A DNA stretch of 64,000 nt. Origin: Tilletiaria anomala UBC 951. Lineage: Eukaryota; Basidiomycota; Exobasidiomycetes; Georgefischeriales; Tilletiariaceae. Shown in pieces: positions 56,481-64,000 of this stretch (position 1 is its first letter; the number at the start of each line of letters is the position of its first letter). The translations under genes and the position numbers were made by a program. The stretch spans positions 124,001 through 188,000 of the forward strand of contig NW_013547015.1 in the NCBI RefSeq assembly GCF_000711695.1, read 5' to 3'. The notes beneath the pieces are model-generated. The model ran no database searches. It saw nothing but the letters and a program-made list of their open reading frames with translations, and was not told where the DNA came from.

Positions 56481-59312
56481 ATGGTCTCCGCTGCAGCATA
56501 TTCCGACCCGCGCACTCGCGGGCGCGTCAAGATCGAGAGCAGCAGCGATGGCATCGGCTTCGGGGGGACCTCCGGGGTGTCGCGAATCCCAACGGATCTG
56601 CTGCTGGGCCAGGTGTTCACCAAGACGCTCCTGGCCTCTTCGGCGCTGCTCGCGAGGCACTGGCTGCTCATGGGGCATAGTGAGGCGCTGCATCATGCTA
56701 CGACGGCGCCTGCTGCCTCTGTCGCGAGCAAGGCGAGCGGCGGGTTGACGAGCCTGACAGGCTCCATGGTGCGCGACGGCAGCATCAGCGTGTGGGCCGT
56801 CGCGACGATCGTCTTCTCCATAGCTTCGCTCATTCAAGGCATATGGCTGCGGACCTGGACATGGTTGCCTGTCATACAGCGGGCAGATGCAAAAGTGGAG
56901 AAATTGCTTCCTAAATTCAGCATGCTCGCGCTGACCATGTTCGTACACATGCTGGTATGGCTCATGGCGCTGAAGCGGCTGCCGGCTGCTACGTGAGTTT
57001 TCTTTCTTGCACTTGCATTAAAATTGAATCATTGCTGACGCAAGGCTTTTAATAAAATATGGCAAGTGTTATTATCTTTACACAATTCTGCGAGATTTGG
57101 GCAAGTGACCTTGTCAAGTCAATGCGAGGGAGGGTGAGGACGGTTACGTTTGGCTCAGCGACATGACACCCATAGGCTGATCATATCACTACGCACAGAG
57201 TTATGGCGGCTACACGGTCCTAGTCGCACTTGGGCTTTCCTACATCTTCACCGTGGCGAAAGGTACCAGTGCGCCAACCAGCTTCGACCACATCTCGCTC
57301 TTTGCAGATGACGACGATGAGGACATTCCGGTTTCCTTGCAACGCATACGATCCGCCGGACTCGTTCTGCCATCTGCACTGGGTGGAGCTTCCGCTTTGG
57401 CAGAGAAGAATGCGGCGCTCTTCTCTCCCAGCTCGGCGTTCCTCGGACATGTCCTGCTGCTCATGTATGCTCTTTTGACGCTAGAAAAGGAGCGCGGGAC
57501 CAATGCCGCCGGTTCTGTCGTCGGCGGCAGGAGACGTGCGCAGGTTATTGCAGGAACCTTGACCGCCATCGTCACCTTGCCGTTAGGCTTGCTAGGCTCG
57601 ATCTTTGGACTTTCGACGCTCCCTCCCCTGCAATCGCTCGCTCCGTATCTGTTCGCATCATCGCAGAGCGGCGTACGATCTGCCCACTTGGCTGCCTACG
57701 TGCTGCTTGCATTGGCAGCACTAGTGCTCGAGCCTCTTATCACTGGCGCGTTAGAGCCACACGGAAGCGCATACACCCGCGTTTTCCATGGCTGGATGTT
57801 GTGTGCAATCGGCACAATCGTCATCGGATATATCGGCTTCGCCGTGCGCTCTTCGTTCGCCGAGGTGTTCGTCGGGGCTCTCGTCTGTTGGAGTCTGGCC
57901 ATGATCCTCTCTTCCTCGCCCTACTTCCAGGCAAATGCTTACAGACAGGCCGGCGCTTCGGACGCCTCCCTTGCTGGGCATCAGCGCTCACCTTCCGACG
58001 CATCAGCGCTCGCTGGCCTTGCCCGGAGCGTTCAAGATTTCTTCTCGGCCTCGCAAAAGCACATCCGCAGCATCCTCGCCAACCCAGATTCTCGCAGCAT
58101 CTTCCAATTCTTATGCCTCAACTTGGCCTTCATGGGCGTGCAGCTCGCATGGGGCGTCTGGACCAATTCGCTTGGTCTGATCTCCGATGCCATTCACATG
58201 TTCTTCGATTGCGCTGCCATCGGCATGGGCCTCTTCGCGAGCGTCATGGCGACGTGGAAGACGGATAGCAGCTTCACCTTTGGTTACTCTCGCGTCGAGA
58301 CTCTGTCCGGTTTTGCCAACGGCGTCTTCCTCATTCTCATCTCCATCTTTATCGTCTTTGAGGCTATTCAGCGCATCATCGAGCCACCGGAGATGCACAA
58401 CACCATGCAGCTGCTCATCGTCAGCGGAATGGGTCTGGGGGTGAACTTGTTCGGCATGTTTGCCATGGGTGGCCATCATCATCACCACCATGGTCACTCG
58501 CACGGTCACGGGCACGATCACCACCATCACGGCCACGGCCACGATCACGGTCATGGTCATGGCCATTCTCACAACATGATGGGTGTGTATCTGCACGTGA
58601 TGGCAGATACGCTCGGCTCCGTCGGCGTCATCGTCAGCACACTCTTGATCAAGCAGTTCGGCTGGACCGGCTTTGATCCCATCGCATCGCTCTTTATTGC
58701 TTTCTTGATCGTTGCCTCTGTCATTCCTCTCGTGCTCGATGCTGGACATATTCTGTGCCTTGATATGGGCGACGAAAAGGGGCAGCAAGTTGCAACCGCC
58801 CTAGGGAATGTGAGTGGCTGCGTGGCATGAATGTACTCCTTCAACAGATAGCTGACTGTCTTGTTCTTTGCTTCAATGACAGCTCGCTTCTATCAAAGGC
58901 GTGGCGTCATATTCTTCGCCGCGGTTCTGGCCAAAAGATGCCGAATCGATCGTCGGCACCATTGTGAGTGCACACACACTCGCATCGCTGGAGGAGGATT
59001 CTGACATTTCGCTTTCCCCTCTGGCAGCATATTCAAGTTGTGGACAGCGAAGTTCTGAGTGGAAAGGGCGGAATCACAGCAGAGCAGATTGCAGCCGAAG
59101 TCGAACAAGTGCTCAAAGGTCGGATAGAAGGTCTAGAGAGCATCAGCGTCCAAGTGGACCGACAGCCCCAAGCTCAATCATCCCAGATCAACGAGCAAAC
59201 GACGATGCCCCAGTCGCAACTGCACCCTCATCCTCATCAACGCCATTCGCACAGTCATAACAACGGCTCTGTTGCTCTCACTCCTGAGGCTGTACACTCC
59301 AGTGTATTTTAA
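56481..59312 (+). CDS. MSC2: CDF-family zinc transporter, Msc2/ZnT5-like
   Basis: Predicted zinc/proton antiporter of the early secretory pathway; yeast Msc2 works with Zrg17 in the ER. Exons 56481-56992, 57067-57133, 57199-58809, 58883-58963 and 59028-59312 give 851 residues. The N-terminal half has several extra membrane helices, as in Msc2 and ZnT5. The CDF core starts near residue 490 and has both zinc-site HxxxD pairs: SDAIHMFFD (His526, Asp530) in TM2 and YLHVMAD (His658, Asp662) in TM5. Between them is a cytosolic loop of about 33 residues, mostly His, Gly and Asp (about 618-650), long and regular even for this family. A smaller His cluster, HPHPHQRHSHSHNN, lies near the C-terminus after the cytosolic ferredoxin-like domain. 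The start MVSAAAYSD is the first good ATG. Confidence 0.92.
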
Positions 59313-59680
59313 AAGACTCTTGTCTGCATTTCCATCATTTCAAAGTGTCGCGTCCCTTTTCTCGAATTGTCGATGCTCTCTGAGACTCGGTCTCGCTGAG
59401 CGCCTTTACCACACGGCATTACACCGCGGCCGCCTCTTCCGCCATTCCTAGCCTGCCAAAGTGCCAAGTGCCACATAGTTGCTGTGTTGCTCTTGCTCTC
59501 AATCTAATGGGACTCATATATTCATTCCCTTTCGCATGAGTAGGCATTCATCAGGCTCTCACATCTCACAGGTTTACCGTGTCCAAAACCAGTCGAGGCA
59601 CCTTCTGACATGTCTTCACGCATGTGAAGGACCATGAGACGTGGTCTCGATACGGTCAGCGTCTTTTAAGTAGCCGCAAG
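59313..59680. other. Intergenic, zinc transporter 3' region / APC10 promoter
   Basis: About 370 bp between two same-strand genes. I see nothing in it. Confidence 0.5.
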
Positions 59681-60712
59681 ATGCCCCCCCCGAGCTCGAT
59701 GGTGCCATCTTTGTACAATACCAATGGTAGGCAGCAGGCGCTGAAAGGCGATACGTACTCGTTTGCAGCTGACGCGTATTCTTTCAAGACTTGACTAATA
59801 AGCAAGATCTTGGTTCCCTACCAGGTGTCAAATGGACTCTGAGCTCGCATAAGCCTGGCGCAGGCGTGGCTGCGCTTCGGGACCCAGACCTTTCGAAGCT
59901 TTGGCAGTGAGTCTGGCGGCGACAGTCTCGATGAAATTGACGCTGATGGTAGCAGTCCCTTTGCAGGAGTGATGGGACGCAGCCGCACGTAGTCGACATC
60001 CAGTTCCCTAGGAGGACCGCTGTGACAGTGAGTCGATGGGAGTGAAGTACATGAGAGGGCTCGCACTAAACCATCATTTTAGCACGTCTCGATATATCTC
60101 GACACCACGCTCGACGACTCATACACCCCTACGAACATCGGCATCAAAGCCGGTACGTATTTCGGCGACCTGGCCGAGATCCGAAGACGAGAACTCGAGG
60201 CTCCAAAAGGCTGGGTGCACTTTGTTCTGAATCCAGAATCGACAGGTGCAAATGAAGAAACCTCCGCAGATCTGAAGCTCGCACCGCCCATATGGGTCTA
60301 CCATTTGCAAATATGCATCTACTCCAATCACCTGAACGGCAAAGACACGCACTTGCGCTCCATTCGCGTGTTCGGTCCGCCCTCTGAGGAGAGGAAAGCT
60401 GCGGCGCTCAAGCAGCAAGTGCAAGCTAAACTGCTGGACCAGGCCAAACTTGCCGGGAGCGCAGGCAGTGGCCCTCACGATAAAGTTCACTCAGACATCC
60501 GCACACGATACGCATACGAATCGCTTCGGAAGGCGATCGACGCACGTGCAGTCGATGAGGATGAGAAAGACACCCATTTCGCCGGTGATGATGACTTCGA
60601 TGTGCCGGAACGCGCGCATACATTCGACCTCGCAGGGCGCAGCGCAGGCGCAGGCGCACCACACCTCCCCTCCACCACCCGGTCGCTTGCCCTCCATCAC
60701 TCTCTGCGGTAA
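59681..60712 (+). CDS. DOC1: Anaphase-promoting complex subunit 10 (Doc1)
   Basis: APC/C subunit that helps recognise D-box substrates and drives processive ubiquitination. Exons 59681-59726, 59825-59906, 59967-60027 and 60083-60712 give 272 residues. The DOC jelly-roll is complete: GVKWTLSSHKPGAGVAALRD, LWQSDGTQPHVVDIQFPRR, HVSIYLDTTLDDSYTPTNIG, KAGTYFGDLAEIRRRELEAP, KGWVHF, then LQICIYSNHLNGKDTHLRSI. Three introns interrupt the N-terminal third. A C-terminal extension of about 110 residues, charged then Ala/Gly-rich, follows the domain. It ends in Leu-Arg, which may replace the C-terminal Ile-Arg tail that docks APC10 on TPR subunits. The convergent SLD2 gene stops 84 bp away. Confidence 0.94.
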
Positions 60713-60795
60713 CTTTGCGTTGTATTTAAAAAGGGGTTCACGCCTTCCACGTCATGATTGTAGCATAATAAGCATCTTGTATGCGTTGCAGGACT

Positions 60796-63486
60796 TTATA
60801 GAACATCAGAGAATTCCATCATGCCATCCCCGAGACCATGCTCCTCTTCGTCCACCTCGCTGGCCCAGTCATCATCGCTCTGCAGCCACTGGGCGCTGTC
60901 CTCGTCGCCACCCGCGCCTTCGGTCCAGCGAGACGCAGCGCGCTTGCTCGGGCTAAAATCTTCGTCGTCCGCAAGGCCAGCGCGGCCTGCTCTCCTAAAG
61001 ACGCGCGCTTCGATGCCGGGCTTGGATTGAGGTGCTGCAGGCTCAGCTTGCGAGACGTCCTTGCCCTTCGCTTTTCCTTTCTGCTTGCCCTTTTGATCTG
61101 CCGGCCTCTCACGTGCTTTGGCTGCACCCCACGTCATCTTGCCTTTGCCTGAACCGCCACTCACTGACGCACCGTGTGGCCCTGCGCCCGGAGCGGAAGT
61201 TGGCTCTGTGAGGTCGTCTTTGCCTCCATCCTGTTCTTGTAGGTGCAACTCCAACGCACGCTCCACTTCTTCCATGCTAGGTGCGGCGAGCAGATTCTGC
61301 AGACACGCTTGTACTGTCGCCCGTCGTTTGGAACGCAGAGCCGAAGCGCGTGGGGAATGCAAACTCAGCCTGGCGAGCATCTGCTGATGTGGACTGGCCA
61401 GAGCTGCGTCGGCACGGGCACCACCGGCCGTATCCTGTCCCTCGTTGGTTAGTTGCTGCAAATTACCTGCTGGATCTTGGCCTTGTGCGAGATCCTCGTG
61501 CGTTGGTCGCAGCTTGAACACGTGCAGTGCCAATCCTTCGTCCCAGTCCACATCCACGCCATGCTCTTCCGGAGCGTGAGCCGTACCGCCCTGCGCCGGG
61601 CCGTACGGTAGGTATCGTTCCAACGTGATCTTGATCTTCCTTGCGCTTGGCTTGGCCATGTCGACGTCGTCGCTGTTCCAGCCCTGTTTGTGTATGGTGC
61701 TCCCTCTTGCGCTCACCTCGCTCACCTCGTCAGTGTCGGACAGCTCCACTTCCTTCACTTGTTTCCATGTCGCGTCTTCGCTTTGCCCTTTTCGTGTCTG
61801 CGACTGCAATTGCGACTGCGACGGGCCAAGCGTCCACAAATCTTCGTCATTCTCCCAATCCATTAAGCCTGCATCAAAGCTGTCTGTACCATCGCCATCT
61901 TCATCGCTGCTGGCAGCCTGCCCGTTGGGAGCTCGTCGCAGAGCCCTGCCTTTCGACGGCGACTCAGCCTGCGCAGGATGATTGACCACGAACAGGGGCT
62001 TGTACGGTGCTGCGTCGGACTGCGATAGCGTGAGTTTTCCCTTCCAAGGCGGGGTCGCACCGAGCTCAGCTTCATCGTCTTCGTCGTCCTCCTCGACCCC
62101 GTTCGCCCTGCCGAGGGGAGCGCGGCGACGCTGTACACCCGCGTCGCTTAGACTCTTTCGCCACGTGCTCCCCCCGTTTCCATGCGTACCACTCCCTCCG
62201 GGGCGAAGCAATACGCTGTTGAACAATTCCGCTGCGCGCGGGGCTCCTTTCCTCCCGATGCTGATCCCATTCGCCGTATTTGCCGACATTGGCGCGGATT
62301 GTGCACACACCGCCGCAAAGAGAGTGTCCGCACGCGGGAGGTTGCGCCGGCGCTTCTGCGCCGGGGTCCTAGGAAGGTCCTCGCCTCGCAACCGCTTGCG
62401 CGCCCGCGTGCGCGGCGTATAGTCACGCAGCAGCGTGTCGATCTGCTCACGGTGTGGGTGCGCATCTGCGGCATCCTTGCGTGACGGGGTGCCTTGCTCC
62501 ATTGCGCCTCCGTATTGCGGCAGGACCAGCTGCTTGAGCTTCGAAGGCGTCGAGACATAGTGAGGAGAAACGTAGACGAACTCTTTGTCCTTCGCGCCCC
62601 TTGCTGAGGAAGTAGGCGTCTTTGCTTGCGACACCGCACCGTTCGACTTGTTCCGAGGCGTCCCTTGAGTAGCTATCGGAGCCTTCAGATGCTCTTGCAC
62701 GAACGCATGCTGCTCCGCTTGCGGCCGTCTCGGCGTAGGGAGTGTGAAGCCGCCTGTGGCGCTCTTGTCCCAATCCGCCATGTCCGTCTCATCGTCCTCG
62801 TCGGCGTGGGAGAATGCTGTCAGGCGGCCGTGGCGAGTGCGTGCTCTGACTGGAGAAAGCAGGGGAAGCTGTTCTGGCGAGCGGTACGCCTTGCCGTTCG
62901 CCGGTTGCTTGAGCCTCTGGCTCGAGGACTTTGCGTCCTTGACTGGGGTCTTGAAAGGGTTGCTCGTCCGTTGCTTGCCTTTCCCTTCGTTAGCGCTCTT
63001 ACCATCGCCACCGCTGGCTTTCTTTGTTGGTGTCAAGAAAAGGTTGGCGAAGACGCGCTGCTTCTTCGGCGTCACCAGGGGTCCCATCGATCCATGTTGC
63101 GCATGCTGCGCTTCCTTCGAGCCCCGTGACGATGTTTCACCCGGCTCACTTTCCTCGGCGTCGGCATAACTCTGACTCTTCCTGCTGCAATGGCGGTCTC
63201 TTCCGTCTTTTTCAGCCGACCGCGATGAAGAAGAGCCGCCGACCCCCTGCTCAGCATTTGCCTTTTGGATGGCGTGCCAGGTATCGTAGGTCGAGGCGAT
63301 GGACGGATGCTGCTGCATGTCCGAGCGTGTCGGGTCTCTTCCATTCTGCATTCATCCGAGCCAAAGGGTGTCAGCCCAAGAATGCAGTAAAGTGGACGCT
63401 TAATTTGCTCGGGAAAGAGGTTCGCTCACCCTGGATTTAAAGTCTTTCTGCCACGCCTTGAGCTCCTTCCTGAGCATGGCCTCCAT
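60796..63486 (-). CDS. SLD2: DNA replication initiation protein Sld2/Drc1
   Basis: CDK-regulated loader of replication factors: phosphorylated Sld2 binds Dpb11 to help assemble the CMG helicase. Exons on the minus strand are 63430-63486 and 60796-63345, giving 868 residues. The conserved N-terminus, shared with RecQL4, reads MEAMLRKELKAWQKDFKSR and then NGRDPTRSDMQQHPSIASTY across the single intron. Many Ser/Thr-Pro-x-Lys/Arg sites follow (TPKK, TPTK, TPVK, SPVR, TPRR, TPSK, TPSR, SPSK), as expected for a multisite CDK target. A block EFVYVSPHYVSTPSKLKQL is family-like. No helicase domain is present, so this is the fungal stand-alone form. The C-terminus is acidic. It is longer than the yeast protein, through disordered sequence. 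An upstream start within the same frame cannot be fully excluded. Confidence 0.88.
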
Positions 63487-64000
63487 GATGAACAGCTCTG
63501 ATAGGCGGCTCTGCAGTTCGTTCGCATTGATCCCCGTCCATGTGACGTGCAGATGGGCCTGCACCAACCACGCGGCAGCGAAACAGACCCGATAACCTCC
63601 TGTCCTGGAAGCAATCACTTTGCATGCAAGCACCGGCTGAGAGTGTTTGGGGTCGATTCGCAGTCTCCCGTATGTATAGTCCTGGTTACATTCACCAACG
63701 GGTTGTTTGATGAGGCGAGCCCATGCTACAGCACCGCCTGGCACAGACACTGGCAGTTCGCGTCACGCCTCGGAGAAAAGGAGAACGCGACCCGCTGACC
63801 CGCACTCTTTTCTCGGCCGAGTGAACCTAATACTATATCCATCCACCATATCCATGGCACTGCACTGGTGATGATCTGGAGCCTGGTTGCCTGGGGGCCT
63901 CAGGGAACAGGCTGGGCTTGCGTGCTGTCATGAACGTTGTGCTTCCCACACTGGCTCTATATATCTCCTCTCACAGAACCGGCGTCACCGCAAGTCGCAA
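63487..64000. other. SLD2 promoter region to the window edge
   Basis: A minus-strand frame continues upstream of the chosen SLD2 ATG to about 63750, but it looks like untranslated leader. No other gene is supported up to the window edge. Confidence 0.4.

Noticed and set aside
58111-58788. A long antisense frame opposite the zinc transporter His loop
   Set aside because: It is the complement of the CAC/CAT-rich tract and conserved helices. The sense strand carries an unmistakable CDF protein.
1-64000. Transposons, LTR or virus-like elements, CRISPR arrays, operons
   Set aside because: No reverse transcriptase, integrase, transposase or capsid-like frame was seen, nor long terminal or inverted repeats with target duplications, nor regular spacer arrays. 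Genes have introns and individual promoters.

Overview
The window looks like a chromosomal segment of a basidiomycete fungus, most likely Ustilaginomycotina (smut-type, perhaps Exobasidiomycetes). Evidence: dense genes on both strands; many short GT-AG introns (about 55, mostly 55-120 nt, with CTGAC/CTAAC-like branch sequences); long Ser/Gln/Ala-rich disordered regions; a MATH-BTB protein of the type common in these fungi; and a tRNA with an anticodon-loop intron. The lineage call is inference from protein style; the exon models were built by hand from homology, phase and splice signals.

Layout. 1-5.0 kb: end of an unknown + strand gene, a DMT/EamA transporter (-) and a secreted, probably GPI-anchored orphan protein (-) containing a 7-nt microexon. 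7.2-11.4 kb: a TBC1D13-like Rab GAP (-). 12.4-16.5 kb: mitochondrial ribosomal protein uL14m (-) and a MATH-BTB protein (+). 16.7-19.8 kb: eIF5 (-) and QCR10 (+), head to head. 20.4-23.8 kb: CNOT9/Caf40 (-) and Spn1/Iws1 (+), head to head. 24.1-26.7 kb: a decayed oligopeptide transporter pseudogene (-). 26.7-29.2 kb: gene-poor. 29.2-33.4 kb: a prolyl-4-hydroxylase-like oxygenase (-), intron-containing tRNA-Arg(CCU) (+) and a cytochrome P450 (-) whose heme loop lies partly in a 10-nt microexon and whose upstream region is a duplicated 74-bp unit with CCAAT and TATATAA. 34.2-41.5 kb: a single-C2H2 zinc-finger protein (-) and a HEN1 small-RNA methyltransferase (+), separated by 3.2 kb. 41.9-45.5 kb: MET2 (-) and free methionine-(R)-sulfoxide reductase (+), head to head. 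46-55.8 kb: a TEA/ATTS transcription factor (-) and a PEHE-domain chromatin protein (+), head to head. 56.5-63.5 kb: MSC2-type zinc transporter (+), APC10/DOC1 (+) and SLD2/DRC1 (-), the last two converging.

Most genes are housekeeping: translation (eIF5, uL14m), respiration (QCR10), transcription and mRNA turnover (Spn1, CNOT9, TEA factor, PEHE protein), cell cycle (APC10, Sld2), sulfur amino acids (MET2, fRMsr) and trafficking or transport (TBC, DMT, Msc2). No transposon, virus-like element, CRISPR array or bacterial-style operon was found. The least ordinary features are the two microexons, the HEN1 homologue, the divergent methionine synthesis/repair pair and the duplicated P450 promoter unit. 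I found no convincing wholly new multi-gene system.
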